This document shows positions 13,173-22,023 of a stretch of DNA of 64,000 nt, in pieces (position 1 is the stretch's first letter; every line of letters starts with the position of its first letter). The position numbers and the translations under genes were made by a program. The notes under the pieces were generated by a model that did not search any database, was not told where the DNA came from, and worked only from the letters and a program-made list of their open reading frames with translations. This stretch comes from Acidobacteriota bacterium (lineage in GTDB: Bacteria > Acidobacteriota > Aminicenantia > JBFLYD01): NCBI GenBank assembly GCA_040756905.1, contig JBFLYD010000043.1, positions 87,891 through 151,890 on the forward strand, given 5' to 3'.

Positions 13173-13394
13173 TTAGTCGCAGGTACTGCAGCTTGTCATC
13201 TTACATGAAGAGCAAGAATTGGAAGAAGAAACACTGCTTTCAAACTTATCTCCTCCTGCTATGCCAAAAGGAGAGTAAAGTTTTTTTAAACTTTTACCCT
13301 TACATTTCGGACATTCTATAATCTGGTCTGATTTTAATATGATAACCTCAAATTTCTCATTGCACTCATTACAACTAAATTCATATATTGGCAT
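13173..13394 (-). CDS. FmdB-family small zinc-ribbon protein
   Basis: A 73-residue protein starting MPIYEFSCNECNEKFEV with a second pair CPKCKG, which together form the FmdB/CxxC zinc ribbon, then a low-complexity serine/cysteine tail ending in SCSTCD. FmdB proteins are widespread small putative regulators of unknown molecular role. The open frame can be extended to 13487, but the extra residues come from a hairpin region and lack the family sequence, so the ATG at 13394 is chosen. It is divergent from ftsH across a gap that holds a nested inverted repeat. Confidence 0.85.
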   Translation of the reverse strand: MPIYEFSCNECNEKFEVIILKSDQIIECPKCKGKSLKKLYSPFGIAGGDKFESSVSSSNSCSSCKMTSCSTCD

Positions 13395-13450
13395 AAATAT
13401 TATATTAAAACATTTCCCTCTAATTGTCAAAAAAATTCTTTTGTCCGGAA

Positions 13451-13575
13451 GCATTTCCAATTTCGTGATGGAAGATAAAATGCTCATTTACGAGTGTTAT
13501 TCCGAATCCTGAAAGTGTCATGCTGAAACAAGTTCAGCATGACATTTTCTGTCTTCATCACGGAAAAGGAGATGC
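13451..13575. repeat. Nested inverted repeat between fmdB-like gene and ftsH
   Basis: Outer arms of about 32 bp (from GCATTTCCAATTTCGTGATG at 13451, complement ending at 13575) pair with a few mismatches. Inside them is a perfect hairpin at 13516-13543, TGTCATGCTGAA with complement TTCAGCATGACA around a 4-nt loop. I recall the CATGCTGAA...TTCAGCATG palindrome as a common dispersed bacterial repeat, but I could not check this. The element lies in a 249-bp divergent intergenic region and could act on both transcripts. Confidence 0.8.
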
Positions 13576-13596
13576 TTACTGAATGTCAAATAATAT

Positions 13597-13624
13597 TTGC
13601 AAATGTTTAAATTCGTGGTAAAAT
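13597..13624 (+). promoter_or_regulatory. Probable sigma70-type promoter of the ftsH operon
   Basis: TTGCAA at 13597-13602 and TAAAAT at 13619-13624 are 16 bp apart, about 20 bp before the ftsH start. AGAGGG at 13633-13638 follows as the ribosome site, 5 bp before the ATG. It is recognised by consensus match only. Confidence 0.45.
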
Positions 13625-13643
13625 TTTAAATTAGAGGGTTTTA

Positions 13644-15518
13644 ATGAATGGGAAAAAAAAGTCTACATTAAAAAGTGCTCTTTTTTGGATAGTAACAGGG
13701 ATTATCATCATTCTATTGTGGAGCTTATTGCAGAGTCCAGCGAAGAAGAAACAAGAACTAAAATTCAGTGAATTTCTTGATGAGGTTACTCTTGGAAAAA
13801 TAAACGAAGTAACAATCAGTGGCTCTGAAATAAAAGGTTCTTATGAGGATGGAACTGCTTTTAAAACAACAGCTCCACCTCAGTATAATGACCTTGTCAA
13901 GATCTTAAGAGAGCATAAAGTAATAATATCAGTAAAAGACACATCTCAGAGCCCCATATTTTCCTATATATTTACATGGGCACCACTTATTATCCTCGTT
14001 GTTTTCTGGATTCTTTTTATGAGACAGATGCAAAGTGGTGGAAACAAAGCCCTTTCGTTTGGAAAAAGCAGAGCTAAACTTTTTTCTGAGTCGGGCAAAA
14101 AGGTAACATTTAGAGATGTTGCTGGTGTTGATGAAGCAAAGGAAGAATTACAAGAAATAATCGAATTTCTTAAAGATCCCCAGAAATTTCAAAGACTTGG
14201 AGGCAGAATTCCAAAGGGTGTGCTTCTTGTCGGTCCACCAGGAACAGGAAAAACATTGCTTGCAAAAGCGGTAGCTGGAGAAGCAGATGTGCCTTTTTTC
14301 TCCATTAGCGGTTCAGATTTTGTTGAAATGTTTGTGGGAGTTGGTGCATCAAGGGTGAGAGATTTATTTGACCAAGGGAAAAAGCATGCACCCTGTCTAA
14401 TTTTCATAGATGAAATAGATGCTGTGGGAAGAGAAAGAGGTGCTGGACTTGGCGGTGGGCATGACGAAAGAGAACAAACTTTAAATGCTCTCCTTGTGGA
14501 GATGGACGGATTCGATTCCAATGAAGGAATAATTTTAATAGCTGCCACAAACAGACCCGACATTTTAGATCATGCCCTTTTAAGGCCTGGAAGATTTGAC
14601 AGAAGAATTGTTGTAAACAAGCCGGATGTTAAAGGAAGGGAAGAAATATTAAAAGTTCACACAAGAAAAATTCCCCTCGATAAAGATACAGATTTAAAAT
14701 TAATTGCCAGAACAACTCCTGGTTTCTCAGGAGCAGATTTAGCTAACATGGTGAATGAAGCTGCTCTAAATGCAGCAAGGTATGGTAAAAAAGCCGTTCA
14801 AATGAAAGATTTCGAACATGCCAAGGATAAGGTACTTATGGGTGCGGAGAGAAAAAGCTTGATAATTTCAGACGAAGAAAAGAAAAATACTGCATTTCAT
14901 GAAGCAGGGCATGCATTGGTAGCATCGGTTCTCCCTGAAGCTGACCCGATCCATAAAGTTTCAATAATTCCAAGAGGACTTGCCCTCGGAGTTACTCAAC
15001 AATTACCCCTTGATGACAGGTACACATACAATAAAGAATATTTAGAAGCCCAGATTTCAGTTCTATCTGCTGGTAGAATCGCTGAAGAAATAGGTCTTGG
15101 AAATATGACCACCGGAGCTGGCAATGATTTTGATGTAGCCACAGAGATAGCTCGAAAAATGGTATGTCAATGGGGTATGTCAGATTTAGGCCCAATAACA
15201 TTTGGGGAAAGAGATGACCTTGTATTTCTTGGCAGAGATTTGACAATGAGAAGAGACTTCAGTGAAGAAACAGCGCAAAAAATCGATGAAGAGGTAAAGA
15301 AAATCATTATGAGAAATTATGAAAGAGCAAGAAATATATTATCGGAGAAAAAAGACAAACTCTTCAAGATTGCAGAAACATTACTCGAAAAAGAAGTGTT
15401 AACATCAGATGAAATTAATGCTATTTTAGAGACAAAACCAAAAACTGAAAAAGCCCAGAGAAAGAAAACAAGAGAAACATCTTCGCCGGAAATGGCCGGA
15501 GAGATTCCTTCGAAATGA
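13644..15518 (+). CDS. ftsH: ATP-dependent zinc metalloprotease FtsH
   Basis: A 624-residue inner-membrane AAA+ protease that degrades unassembled membrane proteins and regulators such as LpxC. Two membrane helices (about 11-30 and 108-126) flank a small periplasmic domain. Then come Walker A GPPGTGKT (197-204), Walker B LIFIDEID (252-259), the second region of homology ATNRP...LLRPGRFDR (301-320), the zinc site HEAGH (419-423) and a third acidic ligand in GNDFDVAT near 495. It starts a tight operon; its stop overlaps the folP start by 4 bp, an order (ftsH-folP-cdaA-cdaR-glmM) known from other bacteria. Confidence 0.97.
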   Translation: MNGKKKSTLKSALFWIVTGIIIILLWSLLQSPAKKKQELKFSEFLDEVTLGKINEVTISGSEIKGSYEDGTAFKTTAPPQYNDLVKILREHKVIISVKDTSQSPIFSYIFTWAPLIILVVFWILFMRQMQSGGNKALSFGKSRAKLFSESGKKVTFRDVAGVDEAKEELQEIIEFLKDPQKFQRLGGRIPKGVLLVGPPGTGKTLLAKAVAGEADVPFFSISGSDFVEMFVGVGASRVRDLFDQGKKHAPCLIFIDEIDAVGRERGAGLGGGHDEREQTLNALLVEMDGFDSNEGIILIAATNRPDILDHALLRPGRFDRRIVVNKPDVKGREEILKVHTRKIPLDKDTDLKLIARTTPGFSGADLANMVNEAALNAARYGKKAVQMKDFEHAKDKVLMGAERKSLIISDEEKKNTAFHEAGHALVASVLPEADPIHKVSIIPRGLALGVTQQLPLDDRYTYNKEYLEAQISVLSAGRIAEEIGLGNMTTGAGNDFDVATEIARKMVCQWGMSDLGPITFGERDDLVFLGRDLTMRRDFSEETAQKIDEEVKKIIMRNYERARNILSEKKDKLFKIAETLLEKEVLTSDEINAILETKPKTEKAQRKKTRETSSPEMAGEIPSK

Positions 15519-16360
15519 GGGAAATTTTCTCGATAAAATTTAAAAGTAGACAACTCATTCTTGGAAAAGAAACAAAAATAATGGGAATCCTGAATGTAAC
15601 ACCCGATTCTTTCTCTAATGGAGGTGATTATTTCAGTACTGAAAAAGCTATAGAAAAGGGAACCCAGATGGAGGAAGAAGGAGCTGAAATAATTGATATA
15701 GGTGGAGAAAGCACAAGACCTGGTTCCGAGCCGACTCCTCTGGAAGAGGAAAGAAAAAGAGTAATACCTGTACTAAAAGAATTGAGGAAAAAAGTAAATT
15801 GTTTCATTTCCGTGGATACCTATAAAGCAAGAATAGCTGAAGAAGCTTTTGATTGGGGAGCAGATATGATCAATGATATAAGTGGATTGAGGTTTGACAA
15901 GGAAATGATAAAAATTATAAAAAAAGAGAGTTGTCCTTTCGTTATTATGCATATGAAAGGAACTCCTAAAACCATGCAGGACAATCCTGTTTATGAGAAT
16001 CTTTTCGAAGAAATTGAAAATTTTTTTTATGAAAGGATAAACTTTCTCAGTTTAAACGAAATAGATCTAAACAAAGTTATTATAGATCCAGGAATAGGTT
16101 TCGGAAAATCATACGAGAACAATCTCAGAATCATAAAAAACCTTAATTTTTTGGAAAAATTTAAAAGACCTGTTCTTATTGGAGTTTCAAGAAAATCTTT
16201 TATAGGTAAGATTCTCAACCTTCCCCCAAAAGAAAGAGTTGAGGGATCGATTGCAGCATCAATAATTTCAGTAATAAATGGTGCTCATATTCTCAGATCC
16301 CATGATGTAAAATCAATAAAAAGAGCAATAAAAACAGCGGAAGAAATATTATATTCATAA
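15515..16360 (+). CDS. folP: Dihydropteroate synthase
   Basis: A 281-residue TIM-barrel enzyme that condenses 6-hydroxymethyl-7,8-dihydropterin diphosphate with p-aminobenzoate in folate synthesis; the target of sulfonamides. Signatures are [18 protein letters not shown] at about 23-40, [41 protein letters not shown], the pterin-binding DPGIGFGKS and GVSRKSFIG near 230. Its start overlaps the end of ftsH by 4 bp. Length and motifs are normal. Confidence 0.96.
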   Translation: MREIFSIKFKSRQLILGKETKIMGILNVTPDSFSNGGDYFSTEKAIEKGTQMEEEGAEIIDIGGESTRPGSEPTPLEEERKRVIPVLKELRKKVNCFISVDTYKARIAEEAFDWGADMINDISGLRFDKEMIKIIKKESCPFVIMHMKGTPKTMQDNPVYENLFEEIENFFYERINFLSLNEIDLNKVIIDPGIGFGKSYENNLRIIKNLNFLEKFKRPVLIGVSRKSFIGKILNLPPKERVEGSIAASIISVINGAHILRSHDVKSIKRAIKTAEEILYS

Positions 16361-16368
16361 GACAAAAA

Positions 16369-17139
16369 ATGGAAACCCTTCTTCATCTTTTATCGAAGTT
16401 TAGTCTTGCTGATATTTTCGATATTCTTATTGTTGCATTTCTTATTTACAATTTTCTTCTCCTGATAAAGGAAACAAAAGCTTATCAGATGACAATAGGA
16501 CTTTTTATCATTGGCTTTGCCTATATAATTTCAAAACTGATTAATCTTCGTGCTTTCAACTGGCTGATAAGAAATTTCATCCCATACCTTATATTCGCAC
16601 TAATTGTCCTGTATCAGGCAGAAATAAGAAAATTTTTAGCTGACATTGGCTCAAAAAAACTTTTCAGACCATTTGTTCCCAAACCTTCAGAAAAGAGCAT
16701 AAAAGAAATATCTGCTGCGGTTGAGTATCTCTCATCCCAGAGGATAGGCGCCCTAATAGGAATTGAAAGAGAAATATCTCTTAAAAGCTTTGCGGAAAAA
16801 GGTATACCCATAAATGCAAATATATCAAAAGATTTAATAGTGAACATATTTTACCCGAGAACCCCTTTACACGATGGAGCTATAATAATTCAGAAAAATA
16901 AAATAACCGCAGCGGGATGCCTTCTCCCCTTTCCTTCTCATCATTCTTATGGTGAAGAGCTAAAGATAAAAACAAGACATTTGGCTGCTATTGGACTTTC
17001 TCAGGAGACGGATGCAATAGTTGTAGTTGTGTCAGAAGAAAATGGCTCGATATCTCTTGCATCCAGAGGGAATCTTATAAGAAATTTAACAAGGGATGAG
17101 CTTGAAGAAAGGATGATAAAATTAATAGGTATTGAATGA
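16369..17139 (+). CDS. cdaA: Diadenylate cyclase (c-di-AMP synthase)
   Basis: A 256-residue membrane-bound DAC protein that makes cyclic di-AMP from two ATP. Three N-terminal hydrophobic segments (about 15-85) lead to the DAC domain, with the catalytic DGA in PLHDGAIII (169-171) and the second motif TRHLAAIGLS near 203-212, close to the usual RHR. It is directly followed, with 4 bp overlap, by its usual partner CdaR and then glmM, the standard cdaA-cdaR-glmM module that links the nucleotide to cell-wall precursor supply and osmotic control. Confidence 0.95.
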   Translation: METLLHLLSKFSLADIFDILIVAFLIYNFLLLIKETKAYQMTIGLFIIGFAYIISKLINLRAFNWLIRNFIPYLIFALIVLYQAEIRKFLADIGSKKLFRPFVPKPSEKSIKEISAAVEYLSSQRIGALIGIEREISLKSFAEKGIPINANISKDLIVNIFYPRTPLHDGAIIIQKNKITAAGCLLPFPSHHSYGEELKIKTRHLAAIGLSQETDAIVVVVSEENGSISLASRGNLIRNLTRDELEERMIKLIGIE

Positions 17140-17807
17140 AGAATATCATAAAGAATTTTTTTAAGGAAAACATTGAAATTAAAATTATTTCGATTGTGCT
17201 TGCATTCCTGATATGGTTTACAATTGGTAAAGATGAAAAATCTTTTTCTGATATCTACATTCCTGTTCCAATCGAACTAAAAAACATTCCAAATAATTTG
17301 GAAATTATCGGAACCTCTGTAAAAAATGCTGAGATAAGAATTCGAGCCCCGGAAAGAATAATAAGGAATTTAAATCCAGACAAAATCTCACTAAAATTAA
17401 ACCTTGAAAAAGCGAAAGAAGGAACACAATGGTTTAAAATTTCTGATGAAGATATAATCATTCCTGAGGAAGCAGAAATAGTTAAAATAAACCCGTCGAT
17501 GATTCAGATTACTTTTGACACCATTCAAGAAAAATATGTAGACATTAAACCAGTTATAACTGGAAAAATGGCGAAGGGGTTAAAGTTAAAGAGTGTAACT
17601 GTGTTTCCAAACAAAACTAAAGTATCTGGGCCCAAGACAAGATTTAAAGACGGGATGAACGTTAAGACTGATTCTATAAATCTATCCCAATTAAATTCTT
17701 CGATAGAAATGAAGGTAAATATTTTTCCTCCCAATCAATATTTAAGGCTTTTGGATGATAAATTTGTGATAGTAAAAATAGAAATCGAAAAGACAAACGA
17801 GGAATAG
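17136..17807 (+). CDS. cdaR: YbbR-domain protein, CdaA regulator (CdaR)
   Basis: A 223-residue protein with one N-terminal membrane helix (about 14-30, IISIVLAFLIWFTIG) and YbbR-type beta repeats facing the periplasm. Recognisable pieces are VPIELKNIPNNLEI and SGPKTRFKDGMNVKTDSINLSQL. In Firmicutes CdaR modulates CdaA; gene order here suggests the same. It overlaps cdaA by 4 bp and ends 1 bp before glmM. Shorter than the Bacillus protein (about 480), so it has fewer YbbR units (two likely). Confidence 0.85.
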   Translation: MKNIIKNFFKENIEIKIISIVLAFLIWFTIGKDEKSFSDIYIPVPIELKNIPNNLEIIGTSVKNAEIRIRAPERIIRNLNPDKISLKLNLEKAKEGTQWFKISDEDIIIPEEAEIVKINPSMIQITFDTIQEKYVDIKPVITGKMAKGLKLKSVTVFPNKTKVSGPKTRFKDGMNVKTDSINLSQLNSSIEMKVNIFPPNQYLRLLDDKFVIVKIEIEKTNEE

Positions 17808-17808
17808 A

Positions 17809-19143
17809 ATGTCAAAATATTTCGGAACAGATGGCTTAAGAGCAAAAGCAGGAGAATTTCCTTTAGATTATGATTCTTTGTATATAATCGGGCAAATACT
17901 CACTGAAATATTTGAAGAGAGAGGAATTAAAAAAAATGTCCTGATTGGAAAAGACACAAGAGAATCGGGTTCCTGGATAGAAGCATCACTTTGCTCGGGG
18001 ATAAAATCAAAAAATGGGAAAGTTTATCTTGCTGGAATAATTCCAACCTCAGCCATATGTTACTTAACAAGAAAATTTAATTTTTCCGCGGGGATATCTA
18101 TATCAGCTTCTCACAATCCCTATGAAGATAATGGAATAAAAATATTCGGTTCTGATGGGATAAAGATTGAGGATGAAATTGAAGAGGAGATCGAAAAAAG
18201 ATTAATCGAAAGAAAGAGGTCAAAGATAAAAAGAGAAGAAATTATCGAAGATAAAAAATTCTCTTCGGAATATTTTAATTTTCTCAAAAAAGTAGGAGAA
18301 GGGCTAAATGGGGATAACCTGAAAATTGTTGTGGACTGTGCGAATGGAGCAGCATCAAATTTTGCCCCTATCCTATTTTCAGAACTGGGCTTTGATGTTA
18401 TTCCAATAAACAATAACCCTGATGGAAAAAATATAAATTATAGATGCGGTTCCCTTTTCCCAGGATCTCTTTCAAAGGAGGCTACATCAAAAGGAGCTAT
18501 TTTTGGTATTGCCTATGACGGAGATTCTGATAGGGCTATTTGGGTGGATAAGGATGGAGAAATTTTTGATGGTGATCACACTCTTCTAATTCAGGCTAAA
18601 TATTTAAAAGATAAACTTATCTCTCCATTCATCATAGGAACTGTGATGAGTAATTTAGGATTAGAAATTGCTTTAAAAAAGTATGGCTTTAAGCTGATTA
18701 GAACTCCAGTGGGAGACAAATATGTACTACAGGAAATGAGGAAGAGAAAATCAAAACTTGGAGGAGAACAATCTGGTCATACAATCTTTCTCGATATTTT
18801 ACCAACAGGAGATGGAATTGTCACTACTATACAGATGCTGAAAGTAATCGTCGCTGAAAAAAAGTCCCTGAAAGAGCTTTCCTCAGATATGGAGAAATTT
18901 CCTCAAATTTTAGTAAATGTAAAAGTCAAGGAGAAAAAACCTTTAAATGAATTGCCTGAAATAGTTAACATCGAAGAAAAAATAAAAAAAGAAATCGGAA
19001 AGCGTGGTAGGATTCTTCTCAGATATTCAGGTACAGAGCCTAAACTGAGAATAATGATAGAAGGCGAAAATGAAGAGAAAATCAAAGATTGGGCAGAAGA
19101 AATTGCTTCTGCTGTAAAAAATACCTTGGGAGATGAAAAATGA
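17809..19143 (+). CDS. glmM: Phosphoglucosamine mutase
   Basis: A 444-residue alpha-D-phosphohexomutase converting glucosamine 6-phosphate to the 1-phosphate for UDP-GlcNAc, hence peptidoglycan and LPS. It begins KYFGTDGLRAKAGEFP and has the phosphoserine loop SASHNP (active serine about 101), the metal site DGDSDR, the sugar loop GGEQSGH and the phosphate-binding RYSGTEPKLRIM at the C-terminus. It lies 1 bp after cdaR and overlaps pdxJ by 4 bp. CdaA/CdaR are known to contact GlmM in other bacteria. Confidence 0.96.
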   Translation: MSKYFGTDGLRAKAGEFPLDYDSLYIIGQILTEIFEERGIKKNVLIGKDTRESGSWIEASLCSGIKSKNGKVYLAGIIPTSAICYLTRKFNFSAGISISASHNPYEDNGIKIFGSDGIKIEDEIEEEIEKRLIERKRSKIKREEIIEDKKFSSEYFNFLKKVGEGLNGDNLKIVVDCANGAASNFAPILFSELGFDVIPINNNPDGKNINYRCGSLFPGSLSKEATSKGAIFGIAYDGDSDRAIWVDKDGEIFDGDHTLLIQAKYLKDKLISPFIIGTVMSNLGLEIALKKYGFKLIRTPVGDKYVLQEMRKRKSKLGGEQSGHTIFLDILPTGDGIVTTIQMLKVIVAEKKSLKELSSDMEKFPQILVNVKVKEKKPLNELPEIVNIEEKIKKEIGKRGRILLRYSGTEPKLRIMIEGENEEKIKDWAEEIASAVKNTLGDEK

Positions 19144-19856
19144 AATTATGTGTGAATGTGGATCATATTGCAACTCTAAGACAGGCAAGAAAAGCAAAAG
19201 AGCCAGACCCTGTTTTAGCATCTTTGTTAGCTGAAATTTCTGGAGCTGATGGTATTGTAATCCACCTTAGAGAAGACAGAAGACACATTCAGGAAAGAGA
19301 CCTTGAAATTTTGCGAAAAGTTGTCAAGACAAAATTAAATCTTGAGATGGCAGCAACTACTGAAATGATAGAAATCGCGGCAAAATACAAACCTGATATT
19401 TCTACTCTTGTTCCTGAAAAAAGAGAGGAACTCACCACTGAAGGAGGTCTTAATGTTATTTCCAATTTCAAGGAATTAAAAAATGCTGTTGATAGGTTGA
19501 AAAAGGAGGGAATAGAAGTATCTATATTCATCGACCCAGATGTAGAACAAATCAAAAAATGTGGAGAGTTAGGAGCAAATACGATCGAAATCAATACTGG
19601 AAAGTACTCAGAAACAGAAACGCTGGAGGAAAGGGAAATGGAACTTCAGAAGATTAAAAATGCCGCAAAAATTGGAAAAGAAATCGGATTCAAAGTTGTA
19701 GCGGGTCATGGGCTTGACTATAAAAATGTATCACCAATCGTAAAAATTGGAGAAATAGAAGAGCTAAACATCGGCTTTTCAATCATCGCAAGGTCAGCAA
19801 TCGTCGGGATCGAGAAGGCAGTAAGAGAAATGAAAGAGCTCATCAGAAGGAAATAA
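19140..19856 (+). CDS. pdxJ: Pyridoxine 5'-phosphate synthase
   Basis: A 238-residue TIM-barrel enzyme that joins 1-deoxyxylulose 5-phosphate and 3-amino-2-oxopropyl phosphate in DXP-dependent vitamin B6 synthesis. Signatures are LCVNVDHIATLRQARK at the start, HLREDRRHIQERDL, EMAAT, VSIFIDPD, EINTGKYS, and the C-terminal GHGLDYKN and NIGFSIIARS. It is the last gene of the ftsH operon and is followed by a repeat block. Its presence implies the bacterium uses the PdxA/PdxJ route rather than PdxST. Confidence 0.96.
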   Translation: MKLCVNVDHIATLRQARKAKEPDPVLASLLAEISGADGIVIHLREDRRHIQERDLEILRKVVKTKLNLEMAATTEMIEIAAKYKPDISTLVPEKREELTTEGGLNVISNFKELKNAVDRLKKEGIEVSIFIDPDVEQIKKCGELGANTIEINTGKYSETETLEEREMELQKIKNAAKIGKEIGFKVVAGHGLDYKNVSPIVKIGEIEELNIGFSIIARSAIVGIEKAVREMKELIRRK

Positions 19857-19890
19857 TCATTAAAATAAAACGATGCTTTTTTATGAAAAT

Positions 19891-20317
19891 AAGTAAAGTT
19901 TTGTAGTAGTCAATAATTAGAGCTGGAAGAGTGACCCTAAAACATGCTGTATTTTCCCCATCAAAGTGTTGTGACACTCAAAATTGTCTTTGTTATTTAT
20001 TTGTGTCACAACACTTTCCCTATGGGGGCAAGCCCTCCTTAGACGCTTCGCTGAGCACCCCCCCAGACATGGGGAAGACACCTTCCCCATACCCCTTCAG
20101 TGTGCTGTCAAAGAACTCCTTTCTCTGGGAAAAGATTTATGGGACAGCACACTTGGAAAATTACAGCTCGGCACTCATGCGTCGCTCTTCTCCCGAAAAT
20201 GCACGAGAGAAACCATGCCCGCTACGCATTCGTCACGGTTTTCAGGAACCTTCGGTTTCTTTGCCACCCTTCCAGCTCATAAAAATGTTAAGTTGATTTA
20301 TATTACCACAAAACTTT
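19891..20317. repeat. F1 composite palindromic repeat, copy b, carrying an F2 copy inside
   Basis: This fills the 490-bp gap after pdxJ. The outer inverted repeat is AAGTAAAGTTTTGTAGTA at 19891 against TTCAAAGTTTTGTGGTA read backwards from 20317, as in copy a. The core runs 19920-20278, bounded by GAGCTGGAAG and CTTCCAGCTC, and is inverted relative to the other F1 copies. Both core ends match those of copy a: the GGAAAATACAGC side near 19945 and the GAGAAACC...GGTGGC side at 20210-20265. The middle of copy a is missing and an F2 unit (19965-20153) is there instead. Plus-strand frames at 19931-20296 and nearby are repeat by-products. Confidence 0.85.
19965..20153 (+). repeat. F2 palindromic repeat, copy b, nested in F1
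   Basis: A 189-bp F2 unit. The first stem AGTGTTGTGACAC pairs perfectly with GTGTCACAACACT across an AT-rich loop; the second stem AGTGTGCTGTC pairs with GACAGCACACT ending at 20153. The middle carries GGGGGCAAGCCCTCC, TTAGACGCTTCGCT and a GGGGAAG/CTTCCCC hairpin. Compared with the other copies the first stem is of different sequence but still fully paired. Confidence 0.9.
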
Positions 20318-20346
20318 GAACGCTAAGTTTTTTTATTGATAAATAA

Positions 20347-22023
20347 ATGAAATTAAAAAATACACTAAAAATAGTCTTATTATTTTTATTATTAATTTTC
20401 CTCTTAAATTATAAAAAATTTTTTTTCACACCTTATAAAAGTGATGTAAATTCATCCGAACTGGAAGGAGTTATTCATGTTCATTCTATCCTTAGCGATG
20501 GAAAATCCGATGTAAAACAGATTTCAGAAGAGGCAAAAAAAGCTGGCCTTGATTTTCTGATCCTCACGGACCATGGTCACCCGAATTTTAAGTCTTTAAA
20601 ACAGGAAGGAATTCATAACAGTATCTCTGTAATTTCCGGTTCAGAAATCTCTGTCCATGAAGGACATCTTCTTGGAATTGGTTTTGAAGAGCCAACTTAT
20701 AAATTTTCTCCAGTTGGTAAAGAAGCTATGGAGGATGTAAGAGAAGGGGGAGGAATTTCAATAATAGCTCATCCTAATTCTAAGAAGGTTCCATGGAATG
20801 GAAATTTCGATGGAAATTTTAATGGAATTGAAATTATAAATATTGATTCTCAGATGAGAGGTCACAATCTTGTTTCTCTTGTTACTCTTCCTTTTATATA
20901 TCCAATAAATCCATTATACGCATTCTTAAGGATAATAAAAAACCCAGTAGAAGAGATAAAAAAATGGGATTCATTGAATAAAAAGGGAGAAGTCTGGGGT
21001 TTTTATGCCCTTGATGCCCATGGGAAGCTTAGCATTACAGAATCGTTTTCTCTTCCTTTTCCTTCATACAGCTCGCTTTTCAGAATAATCAAATTACATA
21101 TTCCTGTTGAAAAAGATTTTCCCATAAATTTTAGGGAAAAAAGAGCGTTAATCCTGAATAGCCTGAAAAATGGAAAATTCTATTCTTCGATAGATGGGGC
21201 TTCCTCAAGTCGTGGATTCAGGTTTTATGGGAAAAAAGGTAATAAATTTTTAAGTGCCGGGGAGATAGAAGAAAAAGAATCCGACCTTTTTGTAGAAGCA
21301 TCTTTTAACTTTCCCTTTGAAATACATCTTATCAAAAATGGAGAAACTATAAAAAAATCAAAGGAAAAAATTCTGAAATACAGGGTTAAAGAAAATGGCT
21401 TTTATAGAGCAGAGGTTCATCTCATCAATAATCCAGTGTTAAGGGAGGATGTGCCATGGATCCTGTCAAATCCAATTTATATGAGAAGCAAAAAAACTGA
21501 TGAAATCAATGGGCAAAAAAATGAACTTTTGAAAGAAAAATTTCTAACGGATTTTAAAAATGAAAAATATTTTGTGGAGGAAAAAGACCAAAAATCATGG
21601 GTACATACTGAAATTTCAGAGGATGGGAATAAAAATTATCTTTTAATGAAATTCAAACTTGGAATTCCTGAAAAAAAGAATGAGAACCTCTGGTGCGCCC
21701 TTACACGAAGAGAATACATGAATTTTAATGAATACAAAGGGCTTTCTTTCAACATTAAGAGTGATAAAAAATTGAGAGTCTGGTTTCAAGTTAGAGACAT
21801 ATTCCAGAATGAGGAAAGATGGTGGGCCCGATCAGTAAAAATAAAAGAAAATTGGGAGGAAAAAATAATATATTTCAAAGATCTTTATAATATAAAGGGA
21901 AAAAAGGATTATCCCATTAATCTTAAATACATAACAGGTATTTTCTTTGTTTTTGACAGAGGTTCAACTATAGAAGGAACTGATGGAAAAATTTATTTAT
22001 CTAAGTTATGCTTGATATATTGA
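20347..22023 (+). CDS. Membrane-anchored PHP-domain phosphoesterase-like protein
   Basis: A 558-residue protein with an uncleaved-looking N-terminal hydrophobic segment (about 7-20), then a PHP metallo-hydrolase domain: IHVHS at 43-47 (metal histidines 44 and 46), LTDHGH at 73-78, a glutamate in SGSEISVHEGH and the histidine in IIAHPNS. The PHP part ends by about 290. The last 140 residues resemble a carbohydrate-binding-like beta-sandwich (LWCALTRREYMNFNEYKGL, WFQVRDI, ITGIFFVFDRGS). The substrate is not predictable; it probably acts outside the inner membrane. It overlaps the next gene by 16 bp. It lies downstream of a repeat block, so it likely has its own promoter. Confidence 0.75.
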   Translation: MKLKNTLKIVLLFLLLIFLLNYKKFFFTPYKSDVNSSELEGVIHVHSILSDGKSDVKQISEEAKKAGLDFLILTDHGHPNFKSLKQEGIHNSISVISGSEISVHEGHLLGIGFEEPTYKFSPVGKEAMEDVREGGGISIIAHPNSKKVPWNGNFDGNFNGIEIINIDSQMRGHNLVSLVTLPFIYPINPLYAFLRIIKNPVEEIKKWDSLNKKGEVWGFYALDAHGKLSITESFSLPFPSYSSLFRIIKLHIPVEKDFPINFREKRALILNSLKNGKFYSSIDGASSSRGFRFYGKKGNKFLSAGEIEEKESDLFVEASFNFPFEIHLIKNGETIKKSKEKILKYRVKENGFYRAEVHLINNPVLREDVPWILSNPIYMRSKKTDEINGQKNELLKEKFLTDFKNEKYFVEEKDQKSWVHTEISEDGNKNYLLMKFKLGIPEKKNENLWCALTRREYMNFNEYKGLSFNIKSDKKLRVWFQVRDIFQNEERWWARSVKIKENWEEKIIYFKDLYNIKGKKDYPINLKYITGIFFVFDRGSTIEGTDGKIYLSKLCLIY

